Shown here: positions 56,126 through 64,000 of the stretch, one piece after another
Position numbering within the stretch: the first letter of the stretch is position 1
How the letters are laid out: each line of letters opens with the position of its first letter
NCBI GenBank assembly: GCA_024282035.1
Contig: JAMWZR010000006.1
Coordinates: 1 to 64,000 of the forward strand
Length of the DNA: 64,000 nt
Reading direction: 5' to 3'
DNA from: Nitrosomonas sp.
GTDB taxonomy: Bacteria > Pseudomonadota > Gammaproteobacteria > Burkholderiales > Nitrosomonadaceae
Program-made: the position numbers and the translations under genes
The notes under the pieces: generated by a model
The model's input: only the letters and a program-made list of their open reading frames with translations
Database searches by the model: none
Told to the model about the DNA's origin: nothing

Positions 56126-56923
56126 TTACTCGACTGGCTCGTCATGAATGGGTAATTCGGTGACCCTGTTTGGATCTGCAGCGAGAATCATCACGGTAAC
56201 ACGCCGATTTCGCTTGCGACCCTCTGCGGTCACGTTGGATTCAATCGGTCTGTTCTCACCATACCCGATTGCCGTAAGTCGATGCGCATCCACACCATTT
56301 TCCACGAACAAGCGAATGACGCTGCTCGCACGTGCCGTCGACAGTTCCCAGTTCGATGGGAAATTGTCATTATGAATCGGCAGGTTATCGGTATGACCTT
56401 CGACATGAATTTCATGCTCATGGTCCTTGACTACATGCGCCACAGCCTGAAGTGCCACCATGGAGTTTTCCGCCAGCTTGGCCTGTCCCGGTGAAAAAAG
56501 CACGCTCGCATTGATCTCTACCGTAATACCGACAGCACTCTGCGTTACTTTTACTTGACCGTCCTTAACCAAAGGCTCCAGTGCTTGCAGAATGCTTTTT
56601 GCCATATGCTGCATTTTTTTCTGCTTCCTGGCATTTTGTATACTGGGTTCAGTGATTGCTTTTGCGGAATCGGCCTGTTGTGGTAATTGGATTGCGGAAA
56701 ATTCCGCCGACTTTGATTCAACCAGATTCGCAGTTTGATTACTTTTAAAAGCGCTCACCAGAGACTGACTGAGAACGCGGTATTTTCCTTCGTTTATCGA
56801 GGATACGGCATACATCACCACAAAAAAGGCAAATAACAGCGTGATAAAGTCAGCATAAGAAACCAGCCACCTTTCGTGATTCTCGTGCGCTTCGCCTTCA
56901 TCTTTTTTGCGTTTCCTGGACAT
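56126..56923 (-). CDS. motD: Flagellar motor stator protein, MotB/MotD type
   Basis: This 265-residue protein has a basic N-terminus, one membrane helix with the proton-channel aspartate (WLVSYADFITLLFAFFVVMYAVSS, Asp about residue 23), and an OmpA-like peptidoglycan-binding domain (IHVEGHTDNLPI, YGENRPIESN). It pairs with the upstream MotA-like protein. I use motD because the pair follows fliA, as in Pseudomonas motCD; a second stator pair may exist elsewhere. Confidence 0.88.
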   Translation of the reverse strand: MSRKRKKDEGEAHENHERWLVSYADFITLLFAFFVVMYAVSSINEGKYRVLSQSLVSAFKSNQTANLVESKSAEFSAIQLPQQADSAKAITEPSIQNARKQKKMQHMAKSILQALEPLVKDGQVKVTQSAVGITVEINASVLFSPGQAKLAENSMVALQAVAHVVKDHEHEIHVEGHTDNLPIHNDNFPSNWELSTARASSVIRLFVENGVDAHRLTAIGYGENRPIESNVTAEGRKRNRRVTVMILAADPNRVTELPIHDEPVE

Positions 56924-56966
56924 GATCTTCTATCAACCGTACCCGAGCTAAGCAATGGCCAACCAG

Positions 56967-57725
56967 CTAAATGAAATAGCCTTTCAGCCGACTCTCGATG
57001 AATCTTGGATTTTCCCCATTGGCAATGGCAACAAAACCATCGAGCAAAATTTCCTGTAAAACGACTTGCTCGGCAATCAGTATCTTGAGCTTGTTGGCAA
57101 TCGGCAGAAAAACCAGATTGGCCAGAGCCACACCATAAATGGTAGCCACAAACGCAACTGCAATACCGCTTCCCAGAAGACTCGGATCGCTTAAATTCTC
57201 CATGACATGAATCAGTCCCAGAACAGCGCCCAGAATCCCAATCGTGGGCGCGTAGCCACCGGCCGCCTCCCAGATACGGGCAGACTGCTTTTGATAGTCT
57301 TCCTGAGCAGACACATCGATTTCCAGCACCTCACGCAGTTTTTCTCCACTGCTGCCATCAGCCAACAGTTGCAGTCCTTTTCTTGCCAATGGATCTTTGG
57401 CGCTAGCCGCTTGCATTTCCAAGGCCAACAACCCTTCCTTCCGGGCAATGTTGGACCAACCGATGATTTGCTTGATCAGTTCCTGTGGTGCATGAACCGG
57501 CGGAAACACCACCCATTTGCTCATCCGCAAACCATTCAGAAATATCTTGATCGGACTTTGCAACAATACCGCTCCGGTGGTTCCACCCATGACAATCAGG
57601 AACGCTGCAGCCTGAACCAGGGATCCGGCATGGCCGCCTTCCAGCAATTGCCCGCCGATAATGGCGACAAATGCCAGCACGATACCTCCAATACTGTTCC
57701 AATCCACTCTTGCTTTTTTATTCAT
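56967..57725 (-). CDS. motC: Flagellar motor stator protein, MotA/MotC type
   Basis: The 252-residue protein has four membrane segments. It has GGIVLAFVAIIGGQLLEGG at the start, IWEAAGGYAPTIGILGAVLGLIHVMENL in the MotA/ExbB region, and a cytoplasmic loop with charged residues that would touch FliG. With MotD it forms the ion-driven stator. The symbol is based on the fliA-motC-motD order. Confidence 0.88.
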   Translation of the reverse strand: MNKKARVDWNSIGGIVLAFVAIIGGQLLEGGHAGSLVQAAAFLIVMGGTTGAVLLQSPIKIFLNGLRMSKWVVFPPVHAPQELIKQIIGWSNIARKEGLLALEMQAASAKDPLARKGLQLLADGSSGEKLREVLEIDVSAQEDYQKQSARIWEAAGGYAPTIGILGAVLGLIHVMENLSDPSLLGSGIAVAFVATIYGVALANLVFLPIANKLKILIAEQVVLQEILLDGFVAIANGENPRFIESRLKGYFI

Positions 57726-57775
57726 CGACCATTCACTGAGTCAAAGAGAATGTTCCTGTTCAGCCATCACAGCCA

Positions 57776-58492
57776 TCAAGTATTTCGCATGCGACTGCGC
57801 AATCGCCCAATCGCCTGTGTGTGAAGCTGACATACTCGTGATTCGCTCACACCCAGTACCTCGCCAATTTCCCTGAGATTCATCTCCTGTTCGTAGTGCA
57901 TCCCCATCACCTGTTTTTCACGTGGTGGAAGATTGTCGATCGCAGCAATCAATTGTTTCCTGAAGTTCTCATCCAGCAATGCATTGATGGGATCTCCGGA
58001 AGAATCGACCAGCAAGCGATCCAGAAATGGCTCTTCATCGTCCTGCTGAAAATCTTCGTAATAAATCAATTGGGCGCCACGCGCACTTTGCAGTGTTTCG
58101 TGATATTCATCGAGCGACATATCGAGTTCTTCTGCCAGATCCTGTTCACTGGGTGCACAACCGAGGCGCTGTTCCAGACTCGTCACGGCAGACTCGATCC
58201 GGCGCATTTTTTTACGCAGGCTTCGCGGCAACCAGTCGGCTTCTCGCAATTCATCCAGAATCGAGCCACGAATGCGCTGTGCCGCGTAGCTCTCGAATTG
58301 CCGGCCGTATGATCCTTCATAACGATTGATGGCATCCAGCAAACCGATCATGCCTGCCTGAATGAGGTCATCAACCTGCACGCTCGCAGGCAGACGCGTC
58401 ATCATATGGTAGGCAATACGTTTCACCAGCGGACTGAACTCCGTTATGAACTGATCCTTATCAACTTTTCCAACACCGGTTGCTGTATACAT
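57776..58492 (-). CDS. fliA: RNA polymerase sigma factor FliA (sigma-28)
   Basis: The 238-residue protein contains sigma regions 2 (LVKRIAYHMMTRLPASVQVDDLIQAGMIGLLDAI, GSILDELREADWLPR), 3 and 4 (LPPREKQVMGMHYEQEMNLREIGEVLGVSESRV). It directs late flagellar and motility genes. I chose the ATG at 58492; a TTG at 58498 would begin directly after the flhG stop. The sigma-28-like site upstream of flgK is a likely target. No flgM is visible in the window. Confidence 0.95.
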   Translation of the reverse strand: MYTATGVGKVDKDQFITEFSPLVKRIAYHMMTRLPASVQVDDLIQAGMIGLLDAINRYEGSYGRQFESYAAQRIRGSILDELREADWLPRSLRKKMRRIESAVTSLEQRLGCAPSEQDLAEELDMSLDEYHETLQSARGAQLIYYEDFQQDDEEPFLDRLLVDSSGDPINALLDENFRKQLIAAIDNLPPREKQVMGMHYEQEMNLREIGEVLGVSESRVCQLHTQAIGRLRSRMRNT

Positions 58493-58498
58493 AGTCAA

Positions 58499-59398
58499 TT
58501 ACACCGTAAGATTTGCCATACTGAGATGACTGGTTCGGATTAAACGCTGCATGAAATCTTCGATTCCGCCACTGTACTTGTCAGGACAAGAAGTGCGCAG
58601 AATATCAAACGCCAGTTGCCTAAAACACGATGCCGAGGGGGCAGCAGGAAATGCATCAATGACAGATTTGGATAATTGCGTGGCGCTCTGCAATTTCTCA
58701 TCCCTTTCGATATAACCGATATATTCCAGAGAAACGGACAAATACGCATTGGTAACCTGACACAGATTATGGTAGATCGATTCCGATTCGGCTTCCGATT
58801 CAACTTTGTTGACCAATATGAGGAAATGCTTTTTCGCATACTCCTGGCTCATGATCTTGATCAAGGCATAAGCACCGGTAAGCGACACGGCTGATCCCGA
58901 GGTAACGATCATGACTTGTTCCGACGCCAGACTGAGCGGCAGTACATGTGTCGTTCCCGCCATGGCCGTGTCAATCAGGATGATGTCAACGGATTGCACC
59001 AATTCCGTAAAATTCCTCACCAACCATTCCTGCTCGAGAGGGTTCAGTTTGTTTAATTGCCGGATGCCATGCATGGCAGGCAAAACCGTTATATTCTCGG
59101 ATTCCTGCAGCAGTACCTGCTTGAGTGTCCGGTCGCGATTGATGACATGCATCAAATCGAATCGCGAACGCAGTCCCAGATAAGTGCAAATATTGTTATC
59201 AAAAGGATTTTCGTCGATCAGCAATACGCGTTGTCCATTCTTGGCCAGAGCCGAAGCCAGGTTGACGACTACACTGGTTTTTCCGACCCGACTCTTGCCA
59301 GCCGCAATCGTGAACACTCGCGCGGAATCGGGAGCCTGATAAGATTCCAGCTGCCGCAGACCTGCTGCCTGATCATTGATAATCACTTTGTTATTCAT
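58499..59398 (-). CDS. flhG: Flagellar number regulator FlhG/FleN (MinD-like ATPase)
   Basis: The 299-residue MinD/ParA-type ATPase starts near VFTIAAGKSRVGKTSVVVNLASALAKNGQRVLLIDENPFDNN. The deviant Walker A has KSRVGKT rather than KGGVGKT, but both key lysines remain. It works with FlhF to limit flagellar number and place. I chose the ATG at 59398, which overlaps the flhF stop by eight bases. Confidence 0.9.
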   Translation of the reverse strand: MNNKVIINDQAAGLRQLESYQAPDSARVFTIAAGKSRVGKTSVVVNLASALAKNGQRVLLIDENPFDNNICTYLGLRSRFDLMHVINRDRTLKQVLLQESENITVLPAMHGIRQLNKLNPLEQEWLVRNFTELVQSVDIILIDTAMAGTTHVLPLSLASEQVMIVTSGSAVSLTGAYALIKIMSQEYAKKHFLILVNKVESEAESESIYHNLCQVTNAYLSVSLEYIGYIERDEKLQSATQLSKSVIDAFPAAPSASCFRQLAFDILRTSCPDKYSGGIEDFMQRLIRTSHLSMANLTV

Positions 59399-60680
59399 AG
59401 CTGAATCCCGCAAAAGATTTGTCCTGAGCATGTGCCGGCTCGGCCATGCTCTTACTTGACATCAGCATGGCAAACTCGGCATCTTGCAACGTGAACGCCG
59501 AATCACTCGGAGTGGCATTGAAAATCCGTTGCAACAGGTATTTGGGATTGGCTGCATGAATATCTTCCGGCACTTTCTGTCCATTGGCCACATAATGCAA
59601 AACCAGTTTGCGGCGAATGATGACATCGAGAACTACCCCCAGGCTAACGGCTTCATCGACCTTGGTGATGATGCAACCATAGATACCATTCTTTTGATAA
59701 GCGGAAATCACTTCATCCAGGGTTTTACCATTGGACGCGGCACTCAGAATCAACACTCGCTTGACGTCAGCACCACAATTACTGAGCATGGCAAGCTGCT
59801 CCGCTACCATCTGGTCGCGCTGACTCATGCCCACCGTATCGATCAACACCATGTGCTTGTTTTTCAGCTCGGACAGGGTCAACTGCAAATCTTCGGTATC
59901 CTTGATATTGCGTACCGGCACACCCAGTAGCTGCCCATAAATCCTGAGTTGTTCATGACCGCCAATCCGGTAGCTGTCGGTAGTCAGTAACGCAACCTTG
60001 TCGGCGCCATGCCGAATCACACAACGCGCAGCCAGCTTGGCTGTAGTCGTGGTCTTACCGACCCCGGTAGGTCCAACGAGAGCATACACTCCCCCTTTTT
60101 CCACCATTTCATCGCTTGCTGCAGCATGAAGATTGCTGGTCAGCGCTGATATCGCCTGCTTCATGCTTTGCTCGTAATCCAGTTCGGTCGTCAAGCGGTC
60201 TACCAGACGGCGTGACAACAGGGGACTGAAACCCGAATCCAGCATGGCGCGCAGAATTTTCACTTTTTCCGGCCTACGCTGGGTAAAGTTCCCCCAGGCA
60301 ACGGTTGCCAGTTGGTCTTCTATCGTGCTGCGCATCGCATGGATTTCGGCGATGATGTTCTGTGCCATGTTCAAGGAAATCGCTTCTTCACCTGCTTTTG
60401 CAATGCCCATGGGATCATGCGTCAAAGCCTGCATCATGGCATAGGGATGCGCTGCGCCACCCTCCGGCAACTCATAGGGCATGACATTCATAGCAACAGG
60501 CGGAGCTTCGGGAAGTTGATCCTGTACGAGATTCGACATTTCCGATTCGGCCAGAGCCATGATCTCGACACCACTGGACGTTTTTCGGTTCGACAAGATG
60601 ACAGCATCAGCACCCAATTCTTCCTTGACTTGACGCAAGGCTTCCTTAGATGTGGAAGCAACGTATCGCTTTACTTTCAT
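59391..60680 (-). CDS. flhF: Flagellar biosynthesis GTPase FlhF
   Basis: This 429-residue SRP-type GTPase has the N-terminal KVKRYVASTSKEALRQVKEELGADAVILSNRKT and the P-loop [22 protein letters not shown]. It then has LLTTDSYRIGGHEQLRIYGQLLGVPV, LIDTVGMSQRDQ and TKVDEAVSLG. FlhF recruits the first flagellar parts to the pole. Its ATG overlaps the flhA stop (ATGA), with GGAGGT upstream. Confidence 0.95.
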   Translation of the reverse strand: MKVKRYVASTSKEALRQVKEELGADAVILSNRKTSSGVEIMALAESEMSNLVQDQLPEAPPVAMNVMPYELPEGGAAHPYAMMQALTHDPMGIAKAGEEAISLNMAQNIIAEIHAMRSTIEDQLATVAWGNFTQRRPEKVKILRAMLDSGFSPLLSRRLVDRLTTELDYEQSMKQAISALTSNLHAAASDEMVEKGGVYALVGPTGVGKTTTTAKLAARCVIRHGADKVALLTTDSYRIGGHEQLRIYGQLLGVPVRNIKDTEDLQLTLSELKNKHMVLIDTVGMSQRDQMVAEQLAMLSNCGADVKRVLILSAASNGKTLDEVISAYQKNGIYGCIITKVDEAVSLGVVLDVIIRRKLVLHYVANGQKVPEDIHAANPKYLLQRIFNATPSDSAFTLQDAEFAMLMSSKSMAEPAHAQDKSFAGFSYE

Positions 60681-62761
60681 TTGCTACCTCCAATAACAGC
60701 AGAAATTTTAATTTTTCGGGAATCGGGAATTTCGGAATGAGCTAGCACACGCAGTTGTGGCAAGGCCCTACGCAGGAATTTGGAAAGCAAGGCACGAATC
60801 GCTCCCGGTACAAGCAACACAATCGGCAATCCCAGTTTTTCCTGTTTCTGTGCGGCTACCTTGGCTTCCTTGATCAGGGTGTCAGCAAGGCCCGGTTCGA
60901 TACCCGTGCCTCCCTGTGCCGTGCCCGTCTGCATGACCTGGGTCAGAATATTTTCCAGATCATGATGCAATGTCATCACTTGCAAATCCATGTCGACGGG
61001 GAAATACTGCTCAAGGATGGCCCGTCCCAGGGCAACCCTGACTACCGCCGTCAATTCGGTGGCATCCTGGGTATGCGCAGCATGTTCCGTCAGCACATCG
61101 ATAATGGAGCGCATGTCGCGAATATGCACATTCTCATCCAGCAGGTTGTGCAGAACTTTTTGCACCGTCGACAATGGCAACAGTTTCGGCACCAGATCTT
61201 CGATGAGCTTCGGCGCTTGCTTGGTCAAATGATCAAACAGTTTTTGCAGTTCCTGACGTCCCAGCAATTCCGCAGCATGGGAGTGAATCAAATGGTTGAT
61301 ATGTGTGGTAACGACAGTACTGGCATCGACCACCGTATAGCCGTTGGTCTGGGCCTGCTCGCGCAATGCCACTTCGATCCATACTGCCGGCAATCCGAAT
61401 GCAGGATCACTGGTGACGGTTCCAGGTAACTGCGTGGTGACACGCCCTGGATTGATCGCCAGATACATGCCGGAATAGGATTCACCCTGACCGATGACCG
61501 ATCCTTTCAGCGTGATCCGATATCCATTGGGACGCAGCTCCAGGTTGTCACGAATGTGCACCACTGGTGGTAGAAAACCGATTTCTTGTGCAAATTTGCG
61601 GCGTATCCCGTTGATCCGTTTGATCAGATCGCCCTGCTGGGTTTTATCGACCAAGGGAATCAGGCGATATCCCACTTCCAGACCCAGCGTGTCGATGGGG
61701 GTCACATCATCCCAGCTGGCATCCATGCGCTCCACCGTCGGTACTGGCGGTGCTACCGGTGCCACTGGCTGAGCTTGTGTCGCGCTATGCTTCATATAAG
61801 CAATCGCACCCAGAACCGAAGCGATGAGCAAAAACACAAAATTGGGCATGCCGGGAATCAATCCCATGACACCCATTATGCTAGCGGTTATGACCAGGAT
61901 CTGCGGACGATTGAACATCTGACTGAGCACCTGTTCGCCGATGTCTTCCTCGGTAGTCACGCGGCTCACGACCAGACCCGCCGCGGTGGATATGATCAAT
62001 GCAGGAATCTGCCCAACCAGTCCGTCGCCTATCGTCAGCAGAGAGTAATTCTTAGCTGCTTCGGCAAGCGGCAGGTCATGCTGCATGACACCTACAATCA
62101 AGCCGCCGATGATGGTAATCAACATGATCAGAATACCGGCAACGGCATCGCCACGCACAAACTTGCTCGCACCATCCATCGATCCGAAGAAATCGGCTTC
62201 TTGGGAAATCACTGACCGGCGCTTGCGTGCTTCATCCTCACCGATCAGCCCAGCGTTGAGGTCGGCATCGATGGCCATTTGCTTGCCCGGCATAGCATCC
62301 AGGGTAAAACGCGCGCTCACTTCTGCAATACGTCCTGCACCCTTGGTGATCACCACAAAATTGATCACCACCAGAATGATGAACACCACCATCCCAACCG
62401 CATAATTTCCACCCACCAGAAAGTGACCGAAGGCCTCGATTACCTTACCTGCTGCATCGGGTCCGGTGTGTCCTTCCAGCAACACCACACGGGTTGAAGC
62501 AATATTGAGTGACAACCGCAACAGGGTCGTAATCAGCAAGATAGTCGGAAACACTGCGAATTCCAGCGCTTTCTTGGTATACAGACTCACCATCAATACG
62601 ATGATGGATACCGCGATATTGAAAGTGAAGAACAGATCCAGTATGAATGGCGGCAGGGGTAACACCATCATTGCCAGGATCATGACAATAAGTAGCGGAC
62701 CCGCCAAGGTTCGAATGTTGTTCGTATCTACCAAAGTTGACAAGCTGATTGCATTATTCAT
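60677..62761 (-). CDS. flhA: Flagellar export apparatus protein FlhA
   Basis: The 694-residue inner-membrane part of the type III export gate has about eight membrane segments and the conserved FHIPEP region (TLDAMPGKQMAIDADLNAGLI, EADFFGSMDGASKFVRGDAVAGI). The large cytoplasmic domain binds chaperones. I chose the ATG at 62761 (MNNAIS); a GTG at 62776 would add five residues. Confidence 0.95.
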   Translation of the reverse strand: MNNAISLSTLVDTNNIRTLAGPLLIVMILAMMVLPLPPFILDLFFTFNIAVSIIVLMVSLYTKKALEFAVFPTILLITTLLRLSLNIASTRVVLLEGHTGPDAAGKVIEAFGHFLVGGNYAVGMVVFIILVVINFVVITKGAGRIAEVSARFTLDAMPGKQMAIDADLNAGLIGEDEARKRRSVISQEADFFGSMDGASKFVRGDAVAGILIMLITIIGGLIVGVMQHDLPLAEAAKNYSLLTIGDGLVGQIPALIISTAAGLVVSRVTTEEDIGEQVLSQMFNRPQILVITASIMGVMGLIPGMPNFVFLLIASVLGAIAYMKHSATQAQPVAPVAPPVPTVERMDASWDDVTPIDTLGLEVGYRLIPLVDKTQQGDLIKRINGIRRKFAQEIGFLPPVVHIRDNLELRPNGYRITLKGSVIGQGESYSGMYLAINPGRVTTQLPGTVTSDPAFGLPAVWIEVALREQAQTNGYTVVDASTVVTTHINHLIHSHAAELLGRQELQKLFDHLTKQAPKLIEDLVPKLLPLSTVQKVLHNLLDENVHIRDMRSIIDVLTEHAAHTQDATELTAVVRVALGRAILEQYFPVDMDLQVMTLHHDLENILTQVMQTGTAQGGTGIEPGLADTLIKEAKVAAQKQEKLGLPIVLLVPGAIRALLSKFLRRALPQLRVLAHSEIPDSRKIKISAVIGGSK

Positions 62762-62816
62762 AGCACTTCGTATCACTCGTAGTTTTTAATAGCATCGCTC
62801 ATTGCCCAACACGGTC

Positions 62817-63959
62817 TCACACTGCATGTTTAGGCTGGTCCATTCCTTCAGGAACAGACAGATCAACCGGTGCATGCGGATAATCTCCACCAAATTCCTG
62901 ATAACGCTTGAGCTGGAAGATATAAGCCAGAACTTCGGCTACCGCGGTGTAGAGTTTTTCCGGTATTTCACTCTCCAGCTCGGCGTGGTAGTACAGGGCA
63001 CGAGCCAGTGGTGGTGCTTCAAGGATCGGTATGCGATGTTCTTCACCCAACTCTCTAATTCTGGCTGCAAGCAGATGTACGCCCTTCGCCACTACTCTGG
63101 GCGCGCGCATCGAATTACTTTTATATTTGAGCGCAACGGCAAAATGTGTCGGGTTGGTAACGATGACATCAGCATTGGGAATTTCCGCCATCATGCGACG
63201 TCGGGCGGCTTCTCTCTGTAAGCTACGAATACGACCCTTGACCATGGGATCGCCTTCACTTTCCTTGTATTCCTTGCGAATCTCTTCCTTGGTCATGCGC
63301 ATCTGTTTAGCGTGTTCCCAGATCTGAAAGGGCACATCGATACCGGCAATCAGCACCATGGCACCCGAAATCAGTAAAAAACTCATCGACAGGAAATCTC
63401 CGGCACGACTGATCGCCATATCGACAGGAACCGTCAGAAGTGCCATGACTTCTTCCTTGTTTTGCCAGATCACCATTGCAGCCACACCACCTATGATGAC
63501 CGCCTTGGCAATAGCCTTGACCAGTTCAACCAGACTACGAACTGAAAAAATCCTGCCCAATCCTTTCATCGGATTGACGCGGTTAAAATCGGGCATCAGC
63601 AGCTTGGTACTCATCAGCCCACCACTCATCAACATGGGTGCAAACAGCGCCACAATTATCAACAGCAACAATAAAGGCGCGATGGCAATCAGCCCTTCCA
63701 CCGCCAATTCGTAAAAACGATTGATCATCAGATCGGGTTGGAACGCCAGATCACGTTCCATTTGTATGCCAGCTTTCATGATCTGCAACAGGCTCTCCAT
63801 CAATCCGGCGCCCAAAAACAGGATTCCCGTGGCTGCCGTCATTAGCAGGGCAAACGTCGTCAATTCCTGGGAACGAGCAACCTGGCCCTCTTCCCGCGCT
63901 TTCTCCAAGCGCCTGGGCGTCGCCTCTTCCGTTCGTTCTAAATCGCTGTCTTCTGCCAT
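62817..63959 (-). CDS. flhB: Flagellar export switch protein FlhB
   Basis: This 380-residue protein sets export specificity from hook to filament substrates. The N-terminus DSDLERTEEATPRRLEKAREEGQVARSQEL is classical, four membrane segments follow, and the self-cleavage site NPTH lies in NADVIVTNPTHFAVALKYKS. I chose the ATG at 63959, with GGAG six bases upstream; a TTG at 63971 overlaps that Shine-Dalgarno. Confidence 0.95.
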   Translation of the reverse strand: MAEDSDLERTEEATPRRLEKAREEGQVARSQELTTFALLMTAATGILFLGAGLMESLLQIMKAGIQMERDLAFQPDLMINRFYELAVEGLIAIAPLLLLLIIVALFAPMLMSGGLMSTKLLMPDFNRVNPMKGLGRIFSVRSLVELVKAIAKAVIIGGVAAMVIWQNKEEVMALLTVPVDMAISRAGDFLSMSFLLISGAMVLIAGIDVPFQIWEHAKQMRMTKEEIRKEYKESEGDPMVKGRIRSLQREAARRRMMAEIPNADVIVTNPTHFAVALKYKSNSMRAPRVVAKGVHLLAARIRELGEEHRIPILEAPPLARALYYHAELESEIPEKLYTAVAEVLAYIFQLKRYQEFGGDYPHAPVDLSVPEGMDQPKHAV

Positions 63960-64000
63960 GTCACACTCCAAATTCTTACCTTGGCATTATCTAGGCAAAT

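Noticed and set aside
62762-62816. Sigma-54 site upstream of flhA
   Set aside because: A GG and a GC are present but separated by 11 or 12 bases rather than ten, so the spacing is wrong.

Overview
The window looks like the chromosome of a betaproteobacterium close to Nitrosomonas or its relatives. This rests on gene content and order: hisCBHAFIE-HIT-tatABC, rsmI divergent from an lpoA-like gene and yraN, dusB-fis-purH-purD, dapF-DUF484-xerC, hslVU, and complete flagellar rod/hook and flhBAFG-fliA-motCD blocks. I see no ammonia-oxidation gene, rRNA or tRNA, so the genus is an inference. Almost all of it is ordinary housekeeping DNA. I see no phage, IS element, CRISPR array or toxin-antitoxin pair.

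Layout. Positions 1-177 hold the start of an FG-GAP protein cut by the window edge. From 356 to 11178, on the plus strand, lie a GpsA-like dehydrogenase, ilvE, a zinc-finger protein, phosphomannomutase, nadE, a BepA-like protease, a MacA/MacB-type exporter split over three genes, and an ExoD-like membrane protein. From 11220 to 15922 come an AT-rich HEPN-like gene overlapping pyrC, then rsmI, the lpoA-like gene, yraN and a pteridine-reductase-like SDR. From 16011 to 24174 lie a MidA-like methyltransferase, the histidine genes, a HIT hydrolase and the Tat translocon. A secreted protein with a C10 tract, copA and copZ follow. From 27604 to 32300 is an AT-richer accessory stretch: manC, a membrane glycosyltransferase-like protein, a Sel1-repeat lipoprotein and an exported ankyrin protein. 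From 32572 to 38065 lie ubiH, dusB, fis, purH and purD.

From 38083 to 49524 is the axial flagellar operon flgBCDEFGHIJKL on the minus strand, with flgA divergent. An acyl carrier protein, an Mth938-domain protein and a small exported protein follow. Then come hslVU, a GNAT-dapF-DUF484-xerC operon, and motD, motC, fliA, flhG, flhF, flhA and flhB, all on the minus strand.

The most informative non-coding signals are flagellar. A near-consensus sigma-54 site lies upstream of flgB, a sigma-28-like site upstream of flgK, and a C10 homopolymer in flgA, where gain of one C creates an immediate stop codon. A second C10 tract sits early in the exported protein before copA. Together with flhF/flhG and fliA, these suggest a tiered, possibly phase-variable flagellar program. 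I found no convincing new multi-gene system. The best leads for something undescribed are the HEPN-like gene, the GpsA-like enzyme with an altered substrate motif, the C10 genes, and the isolated 73-residue exported protein with its palindromic leader.
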